Source: Rhizobium sp. WSM4643 | GTDB lineage: Bacteria > Pseudomonadota > Alphaproteobacteria > Rhizobiales > Rhizobiaceae | DNA: 64,000 nt | Direction of reading: 5' to 3' | Assembly (NCBI RefSeq): GCF_025152745.1 | Contig: NZ_CP104040.1 | Span: 3,840,501 to 3,904,500 of the forward strand | Part shown: piece after piece, positions 27,867 through 36,568 of the stretch | Layout of the letters: each line of letters opens with the position of its first letter | Numbering within the stretch: position 1 is the first letter of the stretch | The notes under the pieces: model-generated | What the model saw: only the letters and a program-made list of their open reading frames with translations | Told to the model about the DNA's origin: nothing | The model's database searches: none | Made by a program: the position numbers and the translations under genes

Positions 27867-27983
27867 TACGGCTCCCTGACCGTCGGACTTTGCCAGTCAA
27901 GGGTTCAAAAACGTTTAAGCAACCGCCTGTTGCAGCTTTCTGACGCGCTATTTTGTGCCTGCAGCCGCCGGACGGCGCCTGCC

Positions 27984-29357
27984 CTAACCCGGCGTGTGAT
28001 TGCCCTTCGGAAATTGGGCCGCAAGCTCGCGGTACCATTTGCCGCTCTTCTTCACCGTGCGCAGTTGGGTCTCATAATCGACATGGACGAGGCCGAAGCG
28101 CATGCGGTAGCCTTCCGCCCATTCGAAATTGTCCATCAGGCTCCAGGCGAAGTAGCCGCGTAGGGGATAGCCGTCGTTGATGAGACCGGCAACGATGTCG
28201 AGGTGATCGCCGACATAGTCGAGGCGCATCGTGTCGTCGACCTCGCCGTCGACGACATCGGTGTTGTCGCAGGCGCCGTTCTCTGTGATGTAGCATTCCG
28301 GCAGTTCGTAGCGACGGTAGAGATCCTCGATCGAGAGCTTCAGGCCTGGCGCATAGATTTCCCAGCCGATATCGGTCTTGACGTCGCTTGCCGGCGCCGC
28401 TTCTACCGTCCAGGGGAAATCGCCCTTGCGTTCGGCGTCGTCGGTGACGCGCTCGGGCTTGTAGTAGTTCAGGCCCCACCAATCGAGTTTCTGGCTGATC
28501 AGCGTCAGGTCGCCATCCTCGATGGCGGGCATGCGGTCGCCGAGCGCCTCGACGAATTCCTTCGGATATTCGCCCTTGAAGACAGGATCGAAGAAGGCGC
28601 CGTTGTGGAACTGATGCGCACGCTCGCCGGCGGCAAGATCAGCCGGGCTGTCGGAGCCAGGAATGATCGAGGCGGCGTTGAGCACAAGCCCGACGGGCAC
28701 GCCAGGGGCTTCCGAGCGGATCGCCTCGACGCCGAGACCGTGGGCAAGGTTCATGTAATGCATGGCGTGAAGGGCGGCCTGCATGTTGCGCTCGCCCGGA
28801 GCATGGATGCCGTAGAGGTGGCTGAGCCAGACGATGCACCAGGGTTCGTTGAAGGTCGCGACCCGGTCGAGGCGGTCGCCAAGGCGGTTCATCACCGTCT
28901 TGGCATAGCGCTGAAACGCATAGGCGGTCGAGCGTGTCGTCCAGCCGCCTTCGCCGGCGAGCAACAGAGGCAGATCCCAGTGGTAGAGCGTCGCGAAGGT
29001 CTTGATGCCGCGCGCCTTGCAGCCGTCGACCAGCCGATCGTAGAAATCGAGGCCGGCCTCGTTTACCGGACCCGTGCCGTCGGGGATAATGCGCGGCCAG
29101 GCAATCGAGAACCGGTAGGCTTCGACACCCATCTCCTTGATGAGATCGAGGTCCTGTTCCAGGCGATTGTAGTGATCGCAGGCGATATCGCCGTTATCGC
29201 GATTATGGACGCGGCCGGGCATATTGCAGAAAGCATCCCAGATGGATGGCTTGCGGCCATCGGCTTTGCTGGCGCCTTCGATCTGGAAGGCAGCGGTGGC
29301 AACGCCGAAAGTGAAGTCGCCGGGAAAGCGTTCCGCGAGTTTCTTCGGATCGATCAT
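27984..29357 (-). CDS. Family GH1 beta-glucosidase
   Basis: 457 residues, normal for GH1. The acid/base glutamate is in ATFNEPW and the nucleophile in YITENGACDN; TFGVATAAFQIEGA, DHYNR and FEWAEGYRMRFGLVHVDY are the sugar-binding segments. There is no signal peptide, so it is cytoplasmic and must act on imported glycosides. AGGA precedes ATG 29357; a TTG two codons earlier is less likely. Nearby sugar oxidoreductase, isomerase and ABC importer genes suggest a glycoside-use locus. Confidence 0.93.
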   Translation of the reverse strand: MIDPKKLAERFPGDFTFGVATAAFQIEGASKADGRKPSIWDAFCNMPGRVHNRDNGDIACDHYNRLEQDLDLIKEMGVEAYRFSIAWPRIIPDGTGPVNEAGLDFYDRLVDGCKARGIKTFATLYHWDLPLLLAGEGGWTTRSTAYAFQRYAKTVMNRLGDRLDRVATFNEPWCIVWLSHLYGIHAPGERNMQAALHAMHYMNLAHGLGVEAIRSEAPGVPVGLVLNAASIIPGSDSPADLAAGERAHQFHNGAFFDPVFKGEYPKEFVEALGDRMPAIEDGDLTLISQKLDWWGLNYYKPERVTDDAERKGDFPWTVEAAPASDVKTDIGWEIYAPGLKLSIEDLYRRYELPECYITENGACDNTDVVDGEVDDTMRLDYVGDHLDIVAGLINDGYPLRGYFAWSLMDNFEWAEGYRMRFGLVHVDYETQLRTVKKSGKWYRELAAQFPKGNHTPG

Positions 29358-29594
29358 CTGCAAGTCCTATCTCTCAGGTTGAGCCGTTTGCGCCGGATTT
29401 AGCCAAGCCTGAAGGCAAAGTACAGGCTGACGGCGAGAAAAACTGCAACGTTGCAGGAGGAAGCCAGAACAGCTGCAACCGTCCTTCCCTTACCGCGCAG
29501 CCGACCTCAAACGGCAATGTCAGCAGTCGTGACTTGGCCGTTGAGACCGAGATCCTTACACCGGAAATGGCATCACAAATGTGAAAGCAATCCA

Positions 29595-29999
29595 ATGCTC
29601 TCTTCGGTCCATTCGCTGCAGCCCCATCTGCTGAGCCTGTTGCGCATCGTCTCGTCACTCGTGCTTTTCAGCTACGGAACACAGAAGATCCTGCATTTTC
29701 CGGCTGCGGCAAGCGTGCCGCCGGCGGGATCGCTCTCCTGGATTGCCGGACTGCTCGAACTCACCTTCGGCTTCCTGGTGCTCGTCGGATTCCAGACCCG
29801 TATCGCAGCCTTCGTGCTCTCGGGCCTGATGGCCTTCGCCTATTTCATCGGCCATGCCTCGAAGGGCATCTACCCTGCGCAGAACGGCGGCGTCGCGGCG
29901 ATCCTGTTCTGCTTCGTGTTTCTCTATCTGGTGGCGGCAGGAGCCGGACCGTTGAGCGTCGACAGCCTGCTCAAGCGCGGCCGCACTGCTACTGCCTGA
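29595..29999 (+). CDS. DoxX-family membrane protein
   Basis: 134 residues with four hydrophobic segments and the DoxX hallmarks LLRIVSSLVLFSYGTQKIL at the start, GLLELTFGFLVLVGF in the middle and a tail AGAGPLSVDSLLKRG. Members are small inner-membrane proteins linked to redox or quinone processes. The start at 29595 is where homology begins; the frame is open to 29451. It is divergent from the beta-glucosidase gene across a ~240-base gap. Confidence 0.85.
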   Translation: MLSSVHSLQPHLLSLLRIVSSLVLFSYGTQKILHFPAAASVPPAGSLSWIAGLLELTFGFLVLVGFQTRIAAFVLSGLMAFAYFIGHASKGIYPAQNGGVAAILFCFVFLYLVAAGAGPLSVDSLLKRGRTATA

Positions 30000-30013
30000 C
30001 CAAATAAGCAAAT

Positions 30014-30040
30014 GCCGAGGCGGCTTGACCCCGCCTCGGC
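30014..30040. terminator. Hairpin terminator between DoxX and oxidoreductase genes
   Basis: Perfect 10-bp stem GCCGAGGCGG / CCGCCTCGGC with a 7-base loop, between two convergent genes. The T-tract is weak on both sides. Confidence 0.75.
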
Positions 30041-30070
30041 GCTTTCATGGAGCAATCTAGATCGGCAAAT

Positions 30071-31258
30071 TCAGACCTTGACCCATGCGCCGTTCTTCTT
30101 GGAAGACGCGACGCAGGCTTCGACGAAAGCCACACCCTTCACGCCGTCATCGACGGTGGGATAGACCACTGCCTTGTCGACGGCCCTACCCTTCTTGCGG
30201 GCATTGATCGCATGCGCGGCTTCCGTATAGATCGTCGCAAAGGCTTCGAGATAACCTTCCGGATGACCTGATGGTACGCGCGTGACACGGCCGGCAGCCG
30301 CGCCTGAACCGGCACCGCCGCGGGTGATCAGCCGCTTCGACTCGCCGAAAGGCGTGTACCACAAGTAGTTCGGGTCCTTCTGGGTCCATTCCAGCCCGCC
30401 CTTGCTGCCGTAGACGCGCACCATCAGACCGTTTTCATGGCCGGGCGCCACCTGGCTGCACCACAGCATGCCTTTGGCCGGCTTCTCCGAGCCCTTCGCC
30501 TTGAAGCGCAGCATGACATGCGCATTATCGTCCAGCCGGCGGCCGGGAACGAAGCTGTCGAGATCGGCAGCGAGGCTGTCGAGCTCCAGGCCAGTGATGA
30601 AGGCGGCGAGATTATAGGCGTGCGTGCCGATATCGCCGGTCGAGCCGCCGACGCCGGACTGCGCCGGATCGGTGCGCCATGCGGCCTGTTTCTGGCCGGT
30701 TTGCTCGACCGCTTCCGTCAGCCAGTCCTGCGGATATTCGGCCTGGACGACTCTTATATCGCCGAGTTCGCCATTCGCGATCATCTCCCGCGCCTGGCGG
30801 ACCATCGGATAACCGGTGTAATTATGCGTCAGCACGAAGAGCGCGCCGCTCTCGTCGGCGATCTTCTTCAGCTTCTTCGCATCGGCAAGGTTTGACGTCA
30901 GCGGCTTGTCGCAGATGACATGAATGCCGCGCTTCAGGAACTCCTTGGCTGCATCGTAGTGCACATGGTTCGGCGTGACGATCGCCACCGCCTCGATGCC
31001 GTTCTTCAGCTTCGCCTCGCGGATCGCCATCTCGCGATAGCTAGAATAGGTCCGCGACGGATCGAGGCCAAGGTCGCGGCCGGATGCGATCGCCTTATCA
31101 GGCGTCGACGACAGCGCGCCGGCGATGAGATCGTACTGATCGTCGATGCGTGCGGCGATACGGTGCACCGCGCCGATGAACGCGCCCGCGCCGCCGCCCA
31201 CCATACCGAGCCGGATGCGCGGCTCGCGGGTCTGTTCGGATGATGCTTCGATTGCCAT
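30071..31258 (-). CDS. Gfo/Idh/MocA-family NAD(P)-dependent sugar oxidoreductase
   Basis: 395 residues. An N-terminal Rossmann fold (LGMVGGGAGAFIGAVHR) is followed by the catalytic HVICDKPLTSNLADA lysine motif and a C-terminal GFO domain with GDIGTHAYNLAAF. It oxidises or reduces the ring of a sugar or inositol. GGAGGAATC precedes the ATG. Co-oriented with the TIM-barrel isomerase upstream, from which it is separated by a RIME-like element. Pairs of this kind act on inositols or on 3-oxo-glycosides; the substrate here is unknown. Confidence 0.9.
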   Translation of the reverse strand: MAIEASSEQTREPRIRLGMVGGGAGAFIGAVHRIAARIDDQYDLIAGALSSTPDKAIASGRDLGLDPSRTYSSYREMAIREAKLKNGIEAVAIVTPNHVHYDAAKEFLKRGIHVICDKPLTSNLADAKKLKKIADESGALFVLTHNYTGYPMVRQAREMIANGELGDIRVVQAEYPQDWLTEAVEQTGQKQAAWRTDPAQSGVGGSTGDIGTHAYNLAAFITGLELDSLAADLDSFVPGRRLDDNAHVMLRFKAKGSEKPAKGMLWCSQVAPGHENGLMVRVYGSKGGLEWTQKDPNYLWYTPFGESKRLITRGGAGSGAAAGRVTRVPSGHPEGYLEAFATIYTEAAHAINARKKGRAVDKAVVYPTVDDGVKGVAFVEACVASSKKNGAWVKV

Positions 31259-31288
31259 GATTCCTCCTGAAACTTAATTTGGTGCGGG

Positions 31289-31431
31289 CGCGGCCCCTCA
31301 TCCGGCTGCCGCCACCTTCCCCCGCCAGCGGCGAGAAGGTGATATGCCGCGATGTCTATGCCCATCTCTGCCGTCTGGTGTGGCAAGTCCCCTCTCCCCG
31401 TCAAAACGGGGAGAGGGTTAGGGTGAGGGGT
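31289..31431. repeat. RIME-like repeat element
   Basis: Two palindromic modules in the gap between two co-oriented genes: a CCCCTCATCCGGCTGCCG block with a hairpin-like CCTTCCCC...GGCGAGAAGG, and CCCTCTCCCCGT / ACGGGGAGAGGG about 45 bases on, ending GTGAGGGG. The CCCCTCATCCG head matches the element at 39047. Confidence 0.72.
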
Positions 31432-31453
31432 AGCATCACGGTACCCCTATGCG

Positions 31454-32506
31454 TTAGAGCCCCAGCATCCGCCGGTTCGCCGCTTGGTCCGTACCGCTGC
31501 CGGCGAAATCGTCGAAGGCTTTCTCGGTGACGCGGATGATATGAGCGGCAACGAATTCGGCGCCTTCACGGGCGCCATCCTCCGGATGCTTCAGCGCGCA
31601 TTCCCATTCGACCACGGCCCAGCCGTCGAAATTATTCGCCGTCATCTTCGAAAACACCGCGCCGAAATCGACCTGACCGTCACCGAGCGAGCGGAAGCGG
31701 CCGGCGCGTTCCACCCAGCCCTGATAGCCGCCATAAACACCTTGGCGCCCGGTCGGATTGAACTCCGCATCCTTGACGTGGAACATCTTGATGCGGTCCT
31801 TGTAGATGTCGATATTGTCGAGATAATCGAGGCACTGCAGGACGTAGTGCGAGGGATCGTAGAGCATGTTGGCGCGCGGATGGTTCTTCACGCGCGCGAG
31901 GAACATCTCGAAGGTGATGCCGTCATGCAGGTCTTCGCCCGGATGGATCTCGTAGCAGACGTCAATACCGTTCTCGTCCGCATGGTTGAGGATCGGCGTC
32001 CAGCGGCGGGCGAGTTCGTCGAAGGCAGTCTCGACCAGACCGGCAGGACGCTGCGGCCAGGGATAGATGAAGGGCCAGGCAAGCGCGCCGGAAAAGGTCG
32101 CATGCGCCTTGAGACCGAGGTTTTTGGATGCCGTCAGCGCCATCTTGACCTGCTCGACCGCCCATTCCTGACGCGCCTTCGGATTGCCGCGCACCTCGGG
32201 TGCCGCAAACCCGTCGAAGGCTTCGTCATAGGCCGGGTGAACGGCGACGAGCTGACCTTGCAGATGGGTGGAAAGTTCGGTGATCTCGATGCCGTTTTCG
32301 CGGGCCTTGCCGGCGAACTCGTCGCAATAATCCTTGGACGTGGCGGCCTTCTTGAGATCGATCAGCTGGCTGGCCCAGGTCGGCACCTGGACGCCCTTGT
32401 AACCGATGTCGGCCGCCCATTTGGTGATTGCGTCCCACGAGTTGAATGGCGCGGTATCGCCCGCGAACTGGCCAAGGAAAAGGCCGGGGCCCTTGATCGT
32501 CTTCAT
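31454..32506 (-). CDS. Sugar phosphate isomerase/epimerase family TIM-barrel protein
   Basis: 350 residues of the AP-endonuclease-2-like TIM barrel. Metal ligands are visible as Glu in VCYEIHPGE, Asp/His in MLYDPSHY, His in KMFHVKD and Glu in AVVEWE. Members isomerise or epimerise sugars, cleave inositol intermediates, or eliminate 3-oxo-glycosides. GGGAGGAATCTGAC precedes the ATG. It comes first in a likely two-gene unit with the Gfo/Idh/MocA oxidoreductase. A LacI-type operator core lies 29 bases upstream. Confidence 0.88.
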   Translation of the reverse strand: MKTIKGPGLFLGQFAGDTAPFNSWDAITKWAADIGYKGVQVPTWASQLIDLKKAATSKDYCDEFAGKARENGIEITELSTHLQGQLVAVHPAYDEAFDGFAAPEVRGNPKARQEWAVEQVKMALTASKNLGLKAHATFSGALAWPFIYPWPQRPAGLVETAFDELARRWTPILNHADENGIDVCYEIHPGEDLHDGITFEMFLARVKNHPRANMLYDPSHYVLQCLDYLDNIDIYKDRIKMFHVKDAEFNPTGRQGVYGGYQGWVERAGRFRSLGDGQVDFGAVFSKMTANNFDGWAVVEWECALKHPEDGAREGAEFVAAHIIRVTEKAFDDFAGSGTDQAANRRMLGL

Positions 32507-32534
32507 GTCAGATTCCTCCCTGAATATCGACCGT

Positions 32535-32542
32535 AAACGTTT
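32535..32542. promoter_or_regulatory. LacI-family operator core upstream of the isomerase gene
   Basis: AAACGTTT with flanking T and C (GTAAACGTTTC), the CpG-centred dyad of many LacI-family sites, about 30 bases before the ATG. It resembles the TGTAAA/TTTACA sites in front of the ABC importer, so the two units may share a regulator. Confidence 0.45.
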
Positions 32543-32712
32543 CTGAAGTGTTGTAGCACGCTATTTGGCGGGAGCAAGGCGCCTCCTCGCCCTTGCGTCG
32601 AATTTGGCGCGAGGCCAAATGCGATATGGCTGCGAGCTAATCATGATGGGCTTTGACGGGCAAGAGGTACGTGCAGCATTTTCGGCTAGCCGCTATAGTG
32701 GAAGCATATAAA

Positions 32713-32740
32713 ATGCGCCCATCCTTTCGAATGGGCGCAT
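32713..32740 (-). terminator. Terminator of the ABC importer operon
   Basis: Perfect 10-bp stem ATGCGCCCAT / ATGGGCGCAT with an 8-base loop; on the minus strand it is followed by TTTTAT. It sits 17 bases after the binding-protein stop codon. Confidence 0.88.
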
Positions 32741-32756
32741 ATCTCCAGTCAATCGA

Positions 32757-33704
32757 TCAGAACGGCGAATCCGGGAAATAGAAGTCCTTGGCATTCTCCT
32801 TGGTGACGAGCGTCGCATCGAGAATGTAGCTGCCATGAACCGGGACCTGATCGTAGAGTGCCGCCGCCGTCAGCTCCATCGCCGTGCCGACCATTGCCGG
32901 CGGATAGAGAACGTCGACCGGGATCAGCTTGTCGCCGTCCATGACCTTCTTGACCATGTCCTTGGAGCCGGCGCCGGCGACGACATACTTGATATCGGTG
33001 CGCTTGGCCTGCTCGATCGCCTGCAGAACGCCAACAGCCATGTCGTCGTCCTGGCACCATACGACGTCGATCTTCTGGTACTTGGTCAGGTAGTCCTGCA
33101 TGACCTTGAAGGCGTCGTCGCGGTTCCAGTTGCCGTACTGGCGGTCGAGAACCTTAACGTTCGAGCCGGCAATGCCCTTGTCGAAGCCGTCCTGGCGCTG
33201 CTGGTCGATCGGGATCGGCAGACCGCGGATGACCACCACTTCGGCGTCCGGCGTGGTGTGCTTGATGTACTTGCCTGCGACTTCGCCGAGAGCCGGGTTG
33301 TTGCCGGCGACATAGAGGTCGCGCACGGAATTGTCGTTGTTGCTCGGCGCGCGGTCGACGAGGGCGACGAACTTGCCCTTGCCCTTGACTTCCTTGATGG
33401 CGTTGACGAGCGGATCCGGATCCGACGGCAGGATGACGAGGGCGTCGATGCCCTGCGTATCGAGATCCTGCACGGCGTTGGCCTGGCTTGCGGCGTCCGG
33501 CGAAGTCTTGACGATGACGTTGAGACCGGGATGTTCGGCCATCAGCAGCTTGGCGACGCGTTCGGCATGGAATACGACGCCCGACGTCCAGCCGTGGTCG
33601 GCGGCCGGAATGGAGACGCCGATCGTGAATTTCTTGTCCTGGGCGTGAGCGGCGCCGGCGAACGTCACCGCCGCAACCGCCAGGCCCAACATCAATTTAC
33701 GCAT
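32757..33704 (-). CDS. Sugar ABC transporter substrate-binding protein (ribose/xylose type)
   Basis: 315 residues with a signal peptide (MRKLMLGLAVAAVTFAGAAHA) and a periplasmic-binding fold of the RbsB/XylF cluster (FTIGVSIPAADHGWTSGVVFHAE; LVDRAPSNNDNSV; VDVLYPPAMVG). GGGAGGAAATAG precedes the start. It is the third gene of an ATPase-permease-binding protein operon and its product delivers a sugar to the importer. The nearby xylA and xylB favour xylose or another pentose, but the ligand cannot be fixed from sequence. Confidence 0.88.
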   Translation of the reverse strand: MRKLMLGLAVAAVTFAGAAHAQDKKFTIGVSIPAADHGWTSGVVFHAERVAKLLMAEHPGLNVIVKTSPDAASQANAVQDLDTQGIDALVILPSDPDPLVNAIKEVKGKGKFVALVDRAPSNNDNSVRDLYVAGNNPALGEVAGKYIKHTTPDAEVVVIRGLPIPIDQQRQDGFDKGIAGSNVKVLDRQYGNWNRDDAFKVMQDYLTKYQKIDVVWCQDDDMAVGVLQAIEQAKRTDIKYVVAGAGSKDMVKKVMDGDKLIPVDVLYPPAMVGTAMELTAAALYDQVPVHGSYILDATLVTKENAKDFYFPDSPF

Positions 33705-33790
33705 GCTATTTCCTCCCAATAACTTCAGGGACTTTTCCATATCGGGACCGGACGCCCTGTAAGCCCGATCAATTGCAAGCACGGTTCAAC

Positions 33791-34795
33791 TCATGATTTG
33801 CGCACCAGCGAGCGCTGAACGAACATGGCGATAATGATGATCGCACCCTGGATGGCACCGATCAGATACTCGCTGATGAAATTCGAAAGCAGCATGATGT
33901 TGCCGACCAGTTCGAGAATGAAGGCGCCGCAGATCGTGCCCCAGACCCTGCCCGCGCCGCCCTTGAGCGCCGTACCGCCGACGACGACGGCCGTGATCGC
34001 CTGCAGCTCCCACAGGATGCCCGTCGTCGCCGATGTCGACCCAAGCCTGGGAACATAGAGCAGCACGGCAATGGCAACGCACAGTCCCTGGATGACGAAC
34101 GCGATCGTGCGCACGCGGTTGACCGCAATACCGGAATAGCGGGCGACGTCGCTGTTTGATCCCACAGCCACGACATGGCGCCCGTAGCGGGTGCGATAGA
34201 GGATGAAGGCCGCGACCGCGGTCACCGCCAGGATCACCACGATCGGCACTGGTATGCCGGCGACATTGCCGAAATAAGCAGGGCGATAGAGCGTCTGGAT
34301 ATCGGCGGAGCGAAGCGTGATCGCGCCGCCTTGCGACAGCCATGTCGTCAGGCCGCGATAGATGCCCATTGTGCCGAGCGTCGCGATGAACGGCTCGATC
34401 TTGCCGACGGTCGTGATCAGGCCGTTCGCCAGGCCGCACAGCGAACCGGCGACGATCGTGAAGACGACCGCGACCACGAGCATCAAAGCCGGGTTTGCGA
34501 TGGCGCCCGAATTCATCAGCAGGATCATCAGGCTGGCGACGAAGGCCACCATCGAGCCGACCGACAGATCGAGATCCCCTGCTGATATCACGAAGGTCGC
34601 ACCGACCGCGATGATGGCGATGAAGGCACTGCGCGTCGCGACATTGGCAAGGTTGGTGATGCCGATGAAATTGGGATTGACCAAGGCTCCGACGATCAGC
34701 AGCAGCGCCAGGGCGACGAAGGGCGCGACCGCACGCAGGTCGACATCCCGCCAGGATCGGCGCCGGATTTCCCTGGTCTCCTCGTTGACACTCAT
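33791..34795 (-). CDS. Sugar ABC transporter permease (RbsC/XylH family)
   Basis: 334 residues with 8-10 membrane spans and the conserved region FVISAGDLDLSVGSMVAFVA and AVVVGGTALKGGAGRVWGTICGAF of branched/ribose-type permeases. It forms the membrane channel of the importer. ATG 34795 is taken as start; a TTG two codons earlier is better spaced from GGGAGG and could be the true one. It lies between the ATPase and the binding-protein genes, all on one strand. Confidence 0.9.
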   Translation of the reverse strand: MSVNEETREIRRRSWRDVDLRAVAPFVALALLLIVGALVNPNFIGITNLANVATRSAFIAIIAVGATFVISAGDLDLSVGSMVAFVASLMILLMNSGAIANPALMLVVAVVFTIVAGSLCGLANGLITTVGKIEPFIATLGTMGIYRGLTTWLSQGGAITLRSADIQTLYRPAYFGNVAGIPVPIVVILAVTAVAAFILYRTRYGRHVVAVGSNSDVARYSGIAVNRVRTIAFVIQGLCVAIAVLLYVPRLGSTSATTGILWELQAITAVVVGGTALKGGAGRVWGTICGAFILELVGNIMLLSNFISEYLIGAIQGAIIIIAMFVQRSLVRKS

Positions 34796-34872
34796 TTCCA
34801 AAACCAACCTCCCGTCCCATATTTTCTGGGAATCTTATCTATCGTTCTGATCAGGCAAAGCCCTGCTAGCCC

Positions 34873-36399
34873 TCAGGCGGCCGCCTTCCTCTTGAGCCCG
34901 GCGGCGTATCGCATGATCTCCTGTTCGGAAATCTCGTCTCCTTCGAGCACGCCGACGATACGCCCTTCGCGCATCACCGCCACTCTCGTGCAGAGGCCGA
35001 TGACCTCCGGCATCTCCGACGACACGACGATGATCGACCGGCCGTCCCGGGCGAGCGCCGAGATGAAATGATATATCTGCTGCTTTGTGCCGACATCGAT
35101 GCCGCGCGTCGGCTCGTCGATGATGATGATATCAGGATCGGTCTCCATGACCTTGGCGAGCAGCAGCTTCTGCTGGTTTCCCCCCGACATCCGGCCGGCG
35201 ACGATATTGCCGTCGCGAACCCTGATATCGAAACGACGCTTGGCCTTTGCCATCGCGGCCGCTTCGCTGCCCGGGCTGAGATAGCCGTGACGCGCGTGCC
35301 TGCCGAGCGATTGCAGTGTCAGATTGGTGACCATGCCGGAGCGCAGCAAGAGGCCCTTCGACTTGCGGTCCTTGGTCATGTAAGCGAGCCCGCAGCGATT
35401 GGCGGCATGCACGTCGCCGGAGGGAACCGTTTCCCCCTTGATGACCACCTCGCCCTCGAGACGGGTTCGCAACCCGGCGATCGCTTCCATCAGCTCGGTG
35501 CGGCCGGAGCCGATCATGCCTGAGAAACCGATGATCTCACCCTTGCGCACCTCGAAGCTCGCATCCTTCACATAACCCGTCGACACCGAGGCGACGCTGA
35601 GGACGACCTCCTCGTCGACATCGGGCTCGACCTTAGCGGGATAGAGGCTGGAGAGTTCGCGGCCGACCATCAGCTGCGCGATCGATTCCCCGTCCAGAAT
35701 GGACGTCGGCGAAGTCTTGATCCATTGGCCGTCGCGCAGCACCGTGACGCGGTCGGTCAATTCCATCACCTCGTCGAGTTTGTGGGACACGAAGACGAAG
35801 CTGGTACCCTGGTCGCGAAGCTTGCGAACCTGCTTGAACAGCATATTGGTCTCTTCCCGCGACAGCACCGCGGTCGGCTCGTCCATGAACACCACCCGCG
35901 CGTCTCGGCTGATCGCTTTGGCGATTTCGACCATTTGCTTGTCGGCGATGGAAAGCGTGCTGACCAGCGCGTTCTCATCGACATGCGAACCGAGCACGTC
36001 GAGAACCTTGCGTGTCTCCGACCGCATATATTTGCGGTCGAGCATGCCGAAGCGCGTGACTTCGCGCCCGAGAAAGAGGCTCTCCGTCACGGTCAGATGC
36101 TCGGCGAGGTTGAATTCCTGGTGAATAATGACAATGCCGAGCGCCTCGGCGGCGCCATTAGGCGGCAGCACGACGGGCTTGCCATCGAGCAGGATTTCAC
36201 CGGAACTCGGCTGTTCGAAACCGGACAATACCTTGACGAGCGTGGATTTTCCGGCGCCATTTTCACCCATGAGGGCATGGATTTCGCCGGCGCGGAGATC
36301 GAAGTTCACGCTGAAGAGGACCTGCACTCCACTGAAGGATTTGCATATGCGCCTGGCGGACAGCACCACGGGTGCGGTGTCAGCAGCTTCCACAGTCAT
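34873..36399 (-). CDS. Sugar ABC transporter ATP-binding protein with two ABC domains (RbsA/XylG type)
   Basis: 508 residues holding two nucleotide-binding domains. The first has GENGAGKSTL and FMDEPTAVLS. The second has the degenerate Walker A FSGMIGSGRTELMEAIAG usual in this family, MSGGNQQKLLLAKV and IIDEPTRGIDVGTK. It energises pentose/ribose-type uptake from the cytoplasmic face. GGGAGGATCAG precedes ATG 36399. First gene of the importer operon and divergent from a LacI gene, with two operators between. Confidence 0.94.
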   Translation of the reverse strand: MTVEAADTAPVVLSARRICKSFSGVQVLFSVNFDLRAGEIHALMGENGAGKSTLVKVLSGFEQPSSGEILLDGKPVVLPPNGAAEALGIVIIHQEFNLAEHLTVTESLFLGREVTRFGMLDRKYMRSETRKVLDVLGSHVDENALVSTLSIADKQMVEIAKAISRDARVVFMDEPTAVLSREETNMLFKQVRKLRDQGTSFVFVSHKLDEVMELTDRVTVLRDGQWIKTSPTSILDGESIAQLMVGRELSSLYPAKVEPDVDEEVVLSVASVSTGYVKDASFEVRKGEIIGFSGMIGSGRTELMEAIAGLRTRLEGEVVIKGETVPSGDVHAANRCGLAYMTKDRKSKGLLLRSGMVTNLTLQSLGRHARHGYLSPGSEAAAMAKAKRRFDIRVRDGNIVAGRMSGGNQQKLLLAKVMETDPDIIIIDEPTRGIDVGTKQQIYHFISALARDGRSIIVVSSEMPEVIGLCTRVAVMREGRIVGVLEGDEISEQEIMRYAAGLKRKAAA

Positions 36400-36440
36400 C
36401 TGATCCTCCCAAAGCGGCATCCCATCCGCTCTGGAGCCCT

Positions 36441-36476
36441 ATGTAAACCTTTACATAGATCGTGTAAAGGTTTACA
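36441..36476. promoter_or_regulatory. Paired LacI-family operators between importer and LacI gene
   Basis: Two dyads, ATGTAAACCTTTACAT (36441-36456) and TGTAAAGGTTTACA (36463-36476). Each is a TGTAAA-NN-TTTACA palindrome and they are reverse complements of each other, one double-helix turn or two apart (21 bp centre to centre). A TTTACA half site follows at 36484. Position in the divergent promoter region fits control of both genes by the LacI protein at 36569. Confidence 0.8.
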
Positions 36477-36568
36477 TCGTTGATTTACACAGATCCGTTG
36501 AAGCCTGCCTTTGACCTCTTGACAAGTCTGTGTAGTGTCGCGGCGAAGACAGCCCAAGGCAGAACCCA

